Origin: Lichenibacterium minor
Lineage (GTDB): Bacteria; Pseudomonadota; Alphaproteobacteria; Rhizobiales; Beijerinckiaceae
Direction of reading: 5' to 3'
Assembly: GCF_004137685.1 (NCBI RefSeq)
Contig: NZ_QYBB01000001.1
Span: forward strand, 372,001-436,000
Length of the DNA stretch: 64,000 nucleotides
Positions 1-8,560 of the stretch are shown piece after piece (position 1 is the first letter of the stretch; the number at the start of each line of letters is the position of its first letter). Below the pieces are notes generated by a model. The model worked only from the letters and a program-made list of their open reading frames with translations. It had not been told where the DNA came from and ran no database searches. The position numbers and the translations under genes are program-made.

Positions 1-419
1 GGCAGCTGCGCGGTGTCGCCCAGCACCAGCACGGGCTTGCCGAAGCTGAGGAGGTCGCGCCCGAGCTCCTCGTCCACCATCGAGCATTCGTCGATGATGA
101 TGAGGTCGGCGTCGTTGGCGCTGGCCTTCTTGTTCAGGACGAAGGAGGGCGTCTCCTCCTCCTCGTCGCCCTGGGTGCGGTAGATCATCGAGTGGATGGT
201 CGAGGCGCCCCGGCAGCCCTTCGACTTCAGGACCAGGGCCGCCTTGCCGGTGAAGGCCCCGAAGGCGACCTCACCGGGCGCGTCCTCGGCGATCTGCTTC
301 GCCAGCGTCGTCTTGCCGGTGCCGGCATAGCCGAACAGGCGGAAGACCGGCCGGTCCGCCGCCTTCAGCCAGGCCGACACGGCCTTCAGCGCCGCGTCCT
401 GCTGGGGTGACCAGGCCAT
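1..419 (-). CDS. ATP-dependent RecD-like DNA helicase, N-terminal part (runs off the window)
   Basis: The minus-strand frame starts at ATG 419 and stays open to base 1, so only the first 139 residues are seen. Walker A (GYAGTGKTT, residues 30-38), a Walker B-like DLIIIDECSMVD and a downstream GDTAQLP match the motor of RecD-like superfamily 1B helicases. In that family the protein would act in the cytoplasm in DNA unwinding for repair or recombination. It begins 7 bases after the stop of the M3 peptidase gene on the same strand, so the two are probably co-transcribed. Family confidence is high; the exact subgroup (RecD2 or a phage-like AAA/UvrD_C2 protein) cannot be decided without the C-terminus. 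Confidence 0.85.
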   Translation of the reverse strand, partial: MAWSPQQDAALKAVSAWLKAADRPVFRLFGYAGTGKTTLAKQIAEDAPGEVAFGAFTGKAALVLKSKGCRGASTIHSMIYRTQGDEEEETPSFVLNKKASANDADLIIIDECSMVDEELGRDLLSFGKPVLVLGDTAQL

Positions 420-426
420 GGCGCGC

Positions 427-2475
427 TCAGTTCAGCCCGCGCCGCTCGAGCAGCGTTTCCACGCTCGGCATGCGGCCGCGGAACGCCATGTAGGCCTCCT
501 CGGGCGGGCGGGTGTTGCCGGCCGCGAGCACGTCGGCGCGCAGCTTCTCGGCCGTGGCGGGATCGAACACGCCGTTCTCCTCGAAGGCGCCGAAGCCGTC
601 GGCGTCGAGCATCTCCGACCACAGGTAGGAATAATACCCCGCCGAATAGCCGTCGCCCGCGAAGACGTGGGAGAAATGCGGCGTGCGATGGCGCATCACG
701 ATGGCGGCGGGCATGCCGATGGCGTCGAGCGTCGCGGCCTCGATCGCCGCCGGGTCGACGCCGGCGCGAGCCTCCTCGGGCGTCAGGGTGTGGAACGCCA
801 TGTCGACGATGGCCGAGGCGCAATATTCCACCGTCGCGAAGCCCTGGGAAAAGTTGCGCGCCGCGGTCAGCCGCTCGAACAGCGCGTCCGGCATGGGCTC
901 GCCGGTGTCGTGGTGCAGGGCGAAGCGCTTCAGCACCTCCGGGCGCGTCATCCAGTGCTCGTAGAGCTGGGACGGGAACTCGACGAAGTCGCGCGACACG
1001 CCCGTGCCGGCGATCGACGGGTAGGTGACGTCCGACAGCATGCCGTGCAGCGCGTGGCCGAACTCGTGGAACAGGGTGCGGGCGTCGTCCATCGACAGCA
1101 GCGTCGGCTCGCCGTCGCCGCCCTTGGCGAAGTTCATGACGTTGACCACGATGGGGCGCTGCCGCACCCCGTCCATGTTGTTCTGGCCGCGGAAGCCGCT
1201 CATCCACGCGCCGGAGCGCTTCGACGGCCGCGCGAAATAGTCGGCGAAGAACAGCGCCACCGCGGCGCCGTCGCGGTCCCGCACCTCGAAGGCCTTCACG
1301 TCGGGGTGGTAGACGGGGACGTCGGGCCGCGGCGTGAAGGTGATGCCGAACAGCTTCGTGGCGGTGTCGAAGGCCGCTTCGGCGATGTTGTCGAGCGCGA
1401 GGTAGCTCTTGATCTCGCTCTCGTCGAGGTCGTAGTCGCGCCGCCGTACCTTCTCGGCGTAGTGGCGCCAATCGTGGGGCGCGAGGGCGAAGTCGCCGCC
1501 CTCCTCCCGCACCACCTCGGCCAGCTTTTCCGCGTCCTTCGCCGCCTTGGCGCGGGCGCTGTCCCACACGCGGTCGAGCAGGCCGCGCACCGCTTCGGGC
1601 GTCTTCGCCATCGTGTCGTCGAGCTTGAGGTGGGCGTAGGTCGGGAAGCCGAGCAGGGCCGCGCGCTCGGCGCGCAGCCGCGCCATCTCGGCCACCACGG
1701 GCCGGTTGTCGTGCTCGCCCTGGTGCTCGCCGCGGGTCGCGAAGGCGCGGAACGCCGTTTCGCGCAGGTCGCGCCGGGCGGAGAAGCGCAGGAAGGGCTC
1801 GATCAGCGAGCGGCCGAGCGTCACGACGTGCCGGCCCGGCAGCCCGCGCTCGGCGGCCGCCTGGGCGGCGGCGTCGCGCAGGGCGGGCGGCAGGCCGGCG
1901 AGGTCGTCCTCGCCGTCGAGCACGAGGGTGAACGCCTTCTCGTCGTGGAGCACGTTCTGGCCGAAGCGCGTGCCGAGTTCGGCCAGGCGCTCGGCGATCT
2001 CCCCCAGCCTCGCCCGGTCGGCGTCGCCGAGCTTCGCGCCGCCGCGCACGAAGCCGTCGTAGGTGAGCTGGAGGACGCGGCGCTGCTCGGGCGTGAGGCC
2101 GCCCGCGTCGCGGCCGGCCTGCACGGCCTCGACGCGGGCGAACAGCTCCGGGTCGAGGCCGATCGCCTGCCAATGGCGCGCCAGCACCGGCGACATGTCC
2201 CGCTCGATGCCCTGCAGCGCGTCGTTGGTGTCGGCCCCCGCGAGGTTCCAGAACACGCCGCCGACGCGGCTCAGCGCCCGGCCGGCGCGCTCCAGCGCGC
2301 CCACCACGTTGTCGAAGGTGGGCGCGGACGGGTCGCCCTTGATGGCGTCGACCTCGGACCTGTGGTCCGCGATGGCGCGCTCGAAGGCGGGGACGAAATG
2401 CTCGGGCGCGATGGTGGCGAAGGGCGGGGCCCCGAAGGGGGTGTCCCAGGTCTCGAAGAAGGGGTTGGCGGACAT
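427..2475 (-). CDS. dcp: M3 family zinc metallopeptidase, peptidyl-dipeptidase Dcp-like
   Basis: 682 residues, the normal size for M3A oligopeptidases. The zinc site HEFGH is at residues 470-474 and the third ligand Glu499 in FVEFPSQ lies 25 residues after the second His, the spacing of the M3 family. The FVEFPSQ...EHW context resembles Dcp (peptidyl-dipeptidase) more than PrlC/oligopeptidase A. Expected role: removal of C-terminal dipeptides from short peptides, probably in the cytoplasm since no signal peptide is visible. I chose ATG 2475 (MSANPFFETW) because it matches the family N-terminus; an in-frame start 28 codons upstream at 2559 adds unconserved residues. It precedes the RecD-like gene by 7 bases. 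Confidence 0.92.
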   Translation of the reverse strand: MSANPFFETWDTPFGAPPFATIAPEHFVPAFERAIADHRSEVDAIKGDPSAPTFDNVVGALERAGRALSRVGGVFWNLAGADTNDALQGIERDMSPVLARHWQAIGLDPELFARVEAVQAGRDAGGLTPEQRRVLQLTYDGFVRGGAKLGDADRARLGEIAERLAELGTRFGQNVLHDEKAFTLVLDGEDDLAGLPPALRDAAAQAAAERGLPGRHVVTLGRSLIEPFLRFSARRDLRETAFRAFATRGEHQGEHDNRPVVAEMARLRAERAALLGFPTYAHLKLDDTMAKTPEAVRGLLDRVWDSARAKAAKDAEKLAEVVREEGGDFALAPHDWRHYAEKVRRRDYDLDESEIKSYLALDNIAEAAFDTATKLFGITFTPRPDVPVYHPDVKAFEVRDRDGAAVALFFADYFARPSKRSGAWMSGFRGQNNMDGVRQRPIVVNVMNFAKGGDGEPTLLSMDDARTLFHEFGHALHGMLSDVTYPSIAGTGVSRDFVEFPSQLYEHWMTRPEVLKRFALHHDTGEPMPDALFERLTAARNFSQGFATVEYCASAIVDMAFHTLTPEEARAGVDPAAIEAATLDAIGMPAAIVMRHRTPHFSHVFAGDGYSAGYYSYLWSEMLDADGFGAFEENGVFDPATAEKLRADVLAAGNTRPPEEAYMAFRGRMPSVETLLERRGLN

Positions 2476-2642
2476 GCGATCCTCGCTCCCGATGCGCCGG
2501 CGGTGCGGCGCGATCACGGATTGTTCCCCCTGGATAAGGGCTCGGGGCGAAGGGCTCAAGCGCGGCGTCGGGCCGCCGGCCCGGCGCGCGCCGAACCGCG
2601 GCGGGATCGCCGGCGTTGCCGTGCCACCGTCATGGAACCGTC

Positions 2643-3185
2643 ATGTCACCAGCGCCCCGAACCCTCGCCGACCTCCCCGCCTTCGACCACGACCGCATCA
2701 CCGTGGTGATCGAGACGCCGAAGGGGAGCCCCAACAAATACGGCTACGACCATGGCCTCGCGGCGTTCCGCTTGAACGCCGTGCTGCCCGAGGGAACGGT
2801 CTTCCCCTTCGACTTCGGCTTCGTGCCGTCCACGCTCGGCGAGGACGGCGACCCGATGGACGTGCTGGTGTTCCTCGACGCGCCGACGCCCGTGGGCTGC
2901 ATCATCGCGACGAGGCTCATCGGCGTGATCGCGGTGCGCCAGAAGGAGGACGGGCGCTGGATCTCCAACGACCGCCTGCTCGCCGTCGCGGCCCAGTCCC
3001 ACACGTCCGGCCACATCGAAACGCTCGACGACCTCAGGCCCCACCTGCTCGACGAGATCGAGGCCTTCTTCCGCCATTACGTCGGACTCCAGGGCCGCGA
3101 GATCGAAATCGGCGAACGCGGGGGGCCGGGACGCGCCCGCGAATTGCTGGAAGCCGGGATGGCGAGGGCCTGCGGGCGGCGCTAG
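2643..3185 (+). CDS. ppa: Inorganic pyrophosphatase (family I)
   Basis: 180 residues. The family I signature is present as DGDPMDVLVF with the metal-binding Asp residues, and the N-terminal ETPKGSPNKY segment fits the substrate pocket. It hydrolyses PPi to two phosphates in the cytoplasm and drives biosynthetic reactions forward. I take the ATG at 2643 and not the upstream one at 2616, since conservation begins near TLADLPAFDHDRI. It lies 36 bases before a CYTH-CHAD gene, giving a small (poly)phosphate-hydrolysis pair. It is divergent from some canonical alphaproteobacterial Ppa proteins, so a second ppa elsewhere in the genome is possible. Confidence 0.92.
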   Translation: MSPAPRTLADLPAFDHDRITVVIETPKGSPNKYGYDHGLAAFRLNAVLPEGTVFPFDFGFVPSTLGEDGDPMDVLVFLDAPTPVGCIIATRLIGVIAVRQKEDGRWISNDRLLAVAAQSHTSGHIETLDDLRPHLLDEIEAFFRHYVGLQGREIEIGERGGPGRARELLEAGMARACGRR

Positions 3186-3221
3186 GATGGAAGGAGCGTC
3201 CGCGCGGCGAACAGGATCGTC

Positions 3222-4715
3222 ATGGAAACCGAGATCAAGCTTCTGCTGCCCCCCGCTTCCCGCGCGGCCGTCGAAGCCCACCCCCTGTTCGCCGCCGCGA
3301 CGCCGCGACGCGTGCGCAACCTGTCCACCTATTACGATACCCCGGACTTCGCCCTCCGGGCCCGGGGCGTGGCGCTGCGGGTGCGCCGGGCCGGCGACAA
3401 CTTCGTGCAGACGCTGAAGAGCCTCCACGGCGGGGCGAATTTCGCGTCGCGCGGGGAATGGGAATGGCCCGTGGCGTCGGACGCGCTCGATGCCGCGGCG
3501 GTCGAGCGCGACCCGGAAGCGCGGGCGCTGCTCGGCGGAGACCTCGGCCGGGTCGCGCCCGTCTTCGCCACCGACGTCGAGCGCGACATCCGCGTGCTCA
3601 CCCTCGACGGCAAGACCACGGTCGAGGCCGCGCTCGACTCCGGCGAGGTGCGGGCGGGAGGGCGGTCGCAGCCCTTGAGCGAGGTCGAGCTGGAGCTGAA
3701 GGGCGGCCCGGTCGGCCCGTTGCTGAAGTTCGCCGCCGAGCTCGCCCGCGACGCGTCGCTGCGCTTCGGGCCGGACAGCAAGAGCGAGCGCGGCTATGCG
3801 CTGCTCACCGACGACCTGCCGCCCCATCCCGGCGCCGCCGACCTGGCCCTGCCGGCCGACATCGCGCTCCGCGACGCCTTCCCGGCTTTGCTGGCGGCTT
3901 CCGCGCGGGACTTCGCCGCCGACCTGTCGCCCGCGGCGCGCGGCGATGTCGAGGGCGTGCACCGGCTCCGCGCCGCCATCCGCAAGATGCGCACGCTGTT
4001 CGTGCTCTTCGCCCCCCACCTCGAGCCCGACGCGACCGCGCGCTTCGAGCGCGAGCTGCGCGACCTCGGCCGGGTGCTCGGCGGTGGGCGCGACTGGGAC
4101 GTGTTCATCACCGAAACGCTCGCCGCGGCCGAGGGCGACCTCGGCGCCGACGCCGCGGCCGCCTTGCGCCAGGCCGCCCAAGCCCGGCGCGGGCGGGCCC
4201 ACGCGGCCGTGGCGGCGGCCATCGACGGGCCCGTACCCACCGCGCTGCTGCTCGGCCTTTCGCTGTGGACGGCCGACGGGGGCTGGATGAAGCGCGAGAA
4301 GGACGGCGACGCGCGCTTCCGCGACCTCCTGCCGGACCTGCTCGACCGGCTGGAACGCAGGGCTCTGAAGCGCGGGCGCCGCCTGAAGTCGCTCGACGTC
4401 GAGGCGCTTCACGCCCTGCGCAAGAGCCTGAAGAAGCTGCGCTACGCCTGCGAGGACGTGAGTTCGCTCTACGCGAGCGGCGACGTCCACCGCTACGTCG
4501 GGGCGATCAAGAAGGTGCTCGGGAACCTGGGCGCCATCAACGACGCCGCCGTGACGGAGGAGCGCGTCGGCGACCTCGCGCCGGCCGACCATCCCGGGCT
4601 CGCCGAGCCGGCGGCGGCCCTGCTCGCCTGGAACGACGGGCGCCGCCGCGGCCACGAGCGCGACCTGCGCCGCCGCTGGCGCAGGTTCCGCCACGCCGAC
4701 CCCTTCTGGAGCTGA
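3222..4715 (+). CDS. CYTH and CHAD domain protein, inorganic triphosphatase/polyphosphate-associated
   Basis: 497 residues. The N-terminal CYTH domain (about 1-200) starts with the diagnostic ExExK motif (E2, E4, K6), which in this family binds triphosphate and metal. The C-terminal CHAD domain (about 210-495) carries the His/Arg/Lys-rich helices HRLRAAIRKMR and ALRKSLKKLRYACE that bind polyphosphate in characterised members. The layout equals E. coli YgiF-type inorganic triphosphatases. It is probably cytoplasmic and attached to polyphosphate granules (inference). It follows ppa by 36 bases on the same strand, so tri- and pyrophosphate breakdown may be coupled. Confidence 0.9.
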   Translation: METEIKLLLPPASRAAVEAHPLFAAATPRRVRNLSTYYDTPDFALRARGVALRVRRAGDNFVQTLKSLHGGANFASRGEWEWPVASDALDAAAVERDPEARALLGGDLGRVAPVFATDVERDIRVLTLDGKTTVEAALDSGEVRAGGRSQPLSEVELELKGGPVGPLLKFAAELARDASLRFGPDSKSERGYALLTDDLPPHPGAADLALPADIALRDAFPALLAASARDFAADLSPAARGDVEGVHRLRAAIRKMRTLFVLFAPHLEPDATARFERELRDLGRVLGGGRDWDVFITETLAAAEGDLGADAAAALRQAAQARRGRAHAAVAAAIDGPVPTALLLGLSLWTADGGWMKREKDGDARFRDLLPDLLDRLERRALKRGRRLKSLDVEALHALRKSLKKLRYACEDVSSLYASGDVHRYVGAIKKVLGNLGAINDAAVTEERVGDLAPADHPGLAEPAAALLAWNDGRRRGHERDLRRRWRRFRHADPFWS

Positions 4716-4739
4716 GCGAACCCGCGTCCGGGGTCTGGG

Positions 4740-6341
4740 TCACAGCCGGTCTTCCGGCCCTTTGGCGAGACCGGCCAGGGTGAACAGGTCCACCGACAGC
4801 TTGGCGCCGATCACCAGGACGTCCGGGATGGGCTTCGGGCGGCTCGGCTCGCGGATCTGGTCCGGGCCGAGGATGTACTGGATGTTCGGCGTCAGGCGCG
4901 CATACGGGGCGACCTGGATGCCGTAGTTGAGTTCCAGGAACGTCTGCTGACGGTCGATGTCGTTCGTGCTCAGCCCCGCGGCGATGCGAGACGCGCGGAT
5001 GCCCGCGACGCCGATATCGGAATAATGCTGGGTCGACACCACGACATCGAGCGAGTCGAGGGGGCGGCTCGCGAACGGACCGAGGTAGACGCCGCCGAGT
5101 TCGAACTCGTAGTCCTCCACCTGGTGGCCGCCCGTGCCCGCGATCGCGAGGGCGAAGACGCTGAGGCCGCGCGGCGAAGCGAGGTCGGGCCGATACAGAT
5201 ACTGGTCGAACCGCCCGTAGGCGGCGGTGCGGCCGAAGCGCTGCACGCCGGGCAGGCCGGTGAGGACGGGCGAGCCGCCCTGCCGGTCGAAGGCGGCGTC
5301 CGTGTAGGTCGACCGGTCGATGATGGCGCCGACGCCGTAATGGCGGGGATAGGGATCGTTCTTGAACGACGTGGCGTAGCCGAGTTCGAAGGGCACGTTG
5401 AAGCCGGTCGAGGGCGCAAAGAAGCCGACGCCGTGGTCCGCACGCGTGGTGCTCTCGGGCGCCACCTGATAGGCGCCGACATTGAAGAAGTAGCGATCCG
5501 TGAGCTGCGTCTTCAGCACGCCGGCCCAGGTCGGCGCCGGGAAGTAGGTGAAGTTGGTGTCGGTGAAGGCCACGGTCGGGCTGCCGCAGACCGAATTGTT
5601 CTGAAAGTTGCAGTAGTAGGGCGACCCCAGGAAGGCGGTCTGACCCGGGATGCGGCCGACCTCGACATCGACCCGATCGTCGAACAGCTTCTTCTCGAGG
5701 CTGAGATAGGTCAGCCGGTAGGTCTGGCCGCCGCCATAGATTTCCTGCACCGAGATGCTGTTGCCGATGAGGTCGTTGGACAGGCTGTGGCCGTCGCGCT
5801 GCGTGAAGATGCCGTGCAGGAAGGCGCCTGACACGCCGGCGAGCTTCTGCAGGTCGATGTCGGTGCCGAAGAAAAACTGGTCCGCGTAGCGCACGCCCTG
5901 GCGGATGCCGCCGACCGGGTTGCCGGCCGACTCCGACGTGTAGTTGGCCAGCATCGTGATGCCGTTGCCGAAATCCAGCGTGCCGGGCGGCAGCCCCGTG
6001 GGCGTGGTGGGCGAGGCCGAGGTGCCCTGGAGGTTGCCGACGCGCCGCGCGCCGCCGATGCCGCCCGCCGTGCCGCTGGCGCCCCGCGCGGCGCCCGGGC
6101 CCGTCGCGGCCGCGGTCCGCCCCGGCGCCGCGATCGGCTCGCCGGTCCGGCCCACCGCCCGGTTCGAGCCGACGGCGGCCGCGTGCCGGACGGGCCTGCG
6201 GGCCGCGCGCGGCGCCGCGCGAGGTGCGGGCGCCGCCGGAGCCGGGGGCGTGGGCGCGGCCTCCTGGGCCGGGGCGACCGCGGTCAGACCCAGCGTCCAG
6301 AGGGCGAGCATGGCCGCCATGACAACCCGATCCCGCCTCAT
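4740..6341 (-). CDS. OprB-type outer membrane carbohydrate porin
   Basis: 533 residues from ATG 6341 (MRRDRVVMAAM). A signal peptide ends around PAQEA, followed by an Ala/Pro-rich linker of about 80 residues (roughly 27-105) and then the porin barrel beginning near GTLDFGNGITM. Aromatic-ended beta strands, the VEVGRIPGQTAF segment, a Cys pair in YYCNFQNNSVCG and a C-terminal strand pattern fit the OprB carbohydrate-selective porins of Hyphomicrobiales. The reading frame is open far upstream but that part is shadow of chromate transporter genes. Substrate is unknown. It stands alone, convergent with the CYTH-CHAD gene; the long low-complexity linker is larger than in most porins. Confidence 0.85.
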   Translation of the reverse strand: MRRDRVVMAAMLALWTLGLTAVAPAQEAAPTPPAPAAPAPRAAPRAARRPVRHAAAVGSNRAVGRTGEPIAAPGRTAAATGPGAARGASGTAGGIGGARRVGNLQGTSASPTTPTGLPPGTLDFGNGITMLANYTSESAGNPVGGIRQGVRYADQFFFGTDIDLQKLAGVSGAFLHGIFTQRDGHSLSNDLIGNSISVQEIYGGGQTYRLTYLSLEKKLFDDRVDVEVGRIPGQTAFLGSPYYCNFQNNSVCGSPTVAFTDTNFTYFPAPTWAGVLKTQLTDRYFFNVGAYQVAPESTTRADHGVGFFAPSTGFNVPFELGYATSFKNDPYPRHYGVGAIIDRSTYTDAAFDRQGGSPVLTGLPGVQRFGRTAAYGRFDQYLYRPDLASPRGLSVFALAIAGTGGHQVEDYEFELGGVYLGPFASRPLDSLDVVVSTQHYSDIGVAGIRASRIAAGLSTNDIDRQQTFLELNYGIQVAPYARLTPNIQYILGPDQIREPSRPKPIPDVLVIGAKLSVDLFTLAGLAKGPEDRL

Positions 6342-6502
6342 GATGCCCCCGCCATCGTCTTCTTCCCCGAAGCGACGCGCTGCGCCCCACCCGGATTTCG
6401 CCGCATCATCGGGCCGGCGGAGGCCGTCTGACCACGGCTGAGATCGCACCGACGCGAGTTTCGCCACGTCTGTGGCCAGAACGGCGCAGTCCGGCTTCGG
6501 AC

Positions 6503-7033
6503 CTACCCGTTCCCGTGCAGGCCGAGGAAGATCCCCGCGCCGGCGACGAGCAGCAGCAGCGGGTTGACCCGGCTCGCCATCAAAGCCGCCGTCGACGCGA
6601 AGGCGATGGCCTGGGCGAGCCAGCCGCCGTCGAGCGACTGCAGCAGCACGTAGACCGAGGCCAGGATCATGCCGGCCGCGACCGGCCGGAGCCCCCCTTC
6701 CAGCGCCCGCTGCCACAGCGCGCCCTGGTGGCGCTTCCACACCACCGCGACGCCGTAGATGAGGATGGCGGTCGGCCCGAAGATGCCGAGCGTCGCCGCG
6801 ACGGCGCCCCAGAACCCCGCGACCTGCCAGCCGATCAGCGTGGCCAGCAGCGAGCCCGGCCCCGGCGCCATGCGGGAGATCGCGAAGGCGTTCAGGAACT
6901 GCGGCGCCGTCATCCAGTGATGCTGGTCGACCACCTGGCGCTGGATGGCGGCGATCACGGTCTGCCCCCCGCCGACGGTGACGAGCGACAGCGGCGCGAA
7001 GACGGCGAAGAGGCCGAGGACGGGGCCCCTCAT
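6503..7033 (-). CDS. chrA: Chromate transporter family protein, second half (CHR domain)
   Basis: 176 residues, one CHR domain with about six hydrophobic segments. The segment FAPLSLVTVGGGQTVIAAIQ and the motif MAPGPGSLLATLIGWQVAG are typical of the domain. Single-domain CHR proteins work in pairs; here the stop of the upstream half overlaps this ATG (7030-7033), so translation is coupled. Known members export chromate or related anions across the inner membrane. The substrate cannot be read from sequence. Confidence 0.88.
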   Translation of the reverse strand: MRGPVLGLFAVFAPLSLVTVGGGQTVIAAIQRQVVDQHHWMTAPQFLNAFAISRMAPGPGSLLATLIGWQVAGFWGAVAATLGIFGPTAILIYGVAVVWKRHQGALWQRALEGGLRPVAAGMILASVYVLLQSLDGGWLAQAIAFASTAALMASRVNPLLLLVAGAGIFLGLHGNG

Positions 7034-7605
7034 CCGCGCCGCAACCGCGCGTATTCGAGGGCGATGCTGCCCAGGCCGACGCCCAGCACCACATAGACCA
7101 GCGGCTGGTGCAGCGGGCCGATCGCCACGAAGGTGCCCGCCATGATGGCCAGCGGCAGCCAGCGCCGCGGCACCCGCAGCGCCGTGGTGATGCCCATCGA
7201 CGCGCTGAGCCCGATGGCCGCCGCCGCCGCGCCGTCGAGCGCCCAATGGGTGGCGGGAAAGCGCGACAGCGCCGCGAAGCCGGCGCTGATGCCGACGATC
7301 AGCACCGCGGCCGGCCCCACGATGCCCGCCACGCCGGCGGCGGCGCCGCGGAAGCCGAGCAGGCGGTGGCCGATCCAGATCGCCATGTTGGTGACGTTGA
7401 CGCCCGGCAGCGCCTGCGACAGCGACAGCCCGTTGAGGAACTCCTCCTCGCCCACCCAGGCCCGGTCGCGCACGAACTCGCGCAACAGCCAGCCGCTCAG
7501 GCCCCCGCCGAAGCTCGTCAGCCCGATGCGGGAGAAGATGAGGAACAGTTGCAGCGCCGTCGGCTGCGGGGCGGCGGGGGTGGCGGGGACGGGCGCGTCG
7601 GCCAT
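7030..7605 (-). CDS. chrA: Chromate transporter family protein, first half (CHR domain)
   Basis: 191 residues from ATG 7605 (MADAPVPATP); another ATG 10 codons upstream is possible. The segment FSRIGLTSFGGG followed by LSLSQALPGVNVTN is the conserved CHR N-terminal motif pair. Together with the overlapping downstream gene it makes the two-gene (short-chain) form of the CHR superfamily in place of a single fused ChrA. Inner membrane; probable anion export. No chrB regulator is adjacent. The divergent neighbour is a cNMP-binding membrane protein. Confidence 0.88.
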   Translation of the reverse strand: MADAPVPATPAAPQPTALQLFLIFSRIGLTSFGGGLSGWLLREFVRDRAWVGEEEFLNGLSLSQALPGVNVTNMAIWIGHRLLGFRGAAAGVAGIVGPAAVLIVGISAGFAALSRFPATHWALDGAAAAAIGLSASMGITTALRVPRRWLPLAIMAGTFVAIGPLHQPLVYVVLGVGLGSIALEYARLRRG

Positions 7606-7858
7606 CGGGGTGCTCGGGGCGGCGGGTGAGCCCATCCTTAGGAGCGCCGGGCGGCGTCGCCAAGGTGTGAACCGCGCCGCCCCCTCGGCCCGGCCCGCAA
7701 ACGCCGCCGGCGTCGGTCTGCCTCGCCAGGATCGCCGCCATGGGCCGAGGGCATCGCCGCACCCGCTTGACGGGCGGACCGCCGCTGGCGACATGGCGAG
7801 GCCCGTCGCGCGGTGCCTGCGACGCGGCCGAAGCCGAAGCCGAAGCCGAAGCCGGGCC
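7606..7858. other. Divergent intergenic region, chrA pair / cNMP-binding gene
   Basis: 253 bases between two divergent genes, so it must hold both promoters. I see no convincing sigma-70 hexamers. Its only clear structure is the hexanucleotide tandem repeat at its right end. Confidence 0.5.
7827..7854 (+). repeat. Hexanucleotide tandem repeat (GCCGAA)x4 + GCCG in the ribosome-binding zone
   Basis: Four exact copies of GCCGAA followed by GCCG end four bases before the ATG at 7859. The array takes the place where a Shine-Dalgarno sequence is expected. Copy-number change would alter the leader by multiples of six without changing the reading frame. Confidence 0.85.
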
Positions 7859-8506
7859 ATGACGCTCCTCGCCCACGTCCATGTTCTGGTCCACCTCGCC
7901 GCGCTGGCCTCCGTGGCGGCGCTGCTGTTCCGCGACCAGATCAAGCTGCGCGCCGTACTGCTCGTCAGCATCGCGCTCGCGCTCGCCAACAACTACGACG
8001 GCTCGGACGCGCCGGACTGGGAGGACCTGTTCTGGAACGCGGTGCTGTTCACCATCAACCTCGTCGTGCTGGCGCAGCTGGTGCTCGACCGCACCCACAT
8101 CGGCTTGAGCGCCGAGGAGCGCCGCCTGTTCGACGCCTTCGGGCTGCTGACGCCGGGCGAGTTCCGCGCGCTGGCGCGCCTCGCGTCCTGGCACGATGCC
8201 GCCGGCGGCGAGGTCCTCACCCACGAGGGCAAAGCGCCGGACGCGCTCTTCTACGTGCTCACCGGCGGCGTTTCGATCGAGAAGGGCGGGCGCACCATCC
8301 CCTACGGCCCCGGCACGTTCATCGGCGAGATCGCCTTCCTGCAACGCGGGCCCGCGTCCGCGACGGTGCGGCTCGCCGCGGGCTCGCGCTACGTCGCCTG
8401 GCCCACGGCCGGGCTCGACCGGCGCATCGAAGGCCGGCAGGACCTCCGCCACGCCGTGACGCGCCTCATCAGCCACGACATGGCGCTGAAGGTCGGGCGC
8501 GCCTGA
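7859..8506 (+). CDS. Popeye-like membrane protein with cyclic nucleotide-binding domain
   Basis: 215 residues. About three hydrophobic segments (roughly 2-22, 28-46, 57-80) precede a cNMP-binding fold (about 95-200) with FYVLTGGVSIEKGGR, then GTFIGEIAFL and the ASATV strand of the phosphate-binding cassette. Membrane anchor plus a single C-terminal CNB domain is the layout of bacterial Popeye-domain proteins. A sensor or scaffold role responding to a cyclic nucleotide is inference. The start at 7859 is chosen because the first membrane segment begins there; the longer upstream frame is low-complexity. The leader repeat is described separately. Confidence 0.75.
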   Translation: MTLLAHVHVLVHLAALASVAALLFRDQIKLRAVLLVSIALALANNYDGSDAPDWEDLFWNAVLFTINLVVLAQLVLDRTHIGLSAEERRLFDAFGLLTPGEFRALARLASWHDAAGGEVLTHEGKAPDALFYVLTGGVSIEKGGRTIPYGPGTFIGEIAFLQRGPASATVRLAAGSRYVAWPTAGLDRRIEGRQDLRHAVTRLISHDMALKVGRA

Positions 8507-8560
8507 CAGGCTTCTCCGGATCGGCTATGTGTCGGACAAATCACCCGGGAAGGAAACATC

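Noticed and set aside
386..2173. Long minus-strand frame over the M3 peptidase gene
   Set aside because: Arg/Pro-rich shadow of the dcp gene in another frame; no domain, no ribosome-binding site.
418..4783. Long plus-strand frames of 763 and 906 codons
   Set aside because: Antisense or out-of-frame products of GC-rich genes with Arg/Ala/Gly-rich composition; the conserved genes lie in the other frames.
6355..7094. Possibility that the porin frame extends upstream to 7094 as a 784-codon gene
   Set aside because: The extension runs through the chromate transporter gene in a wrong frame; the signal peptide at 6341 decides the start.
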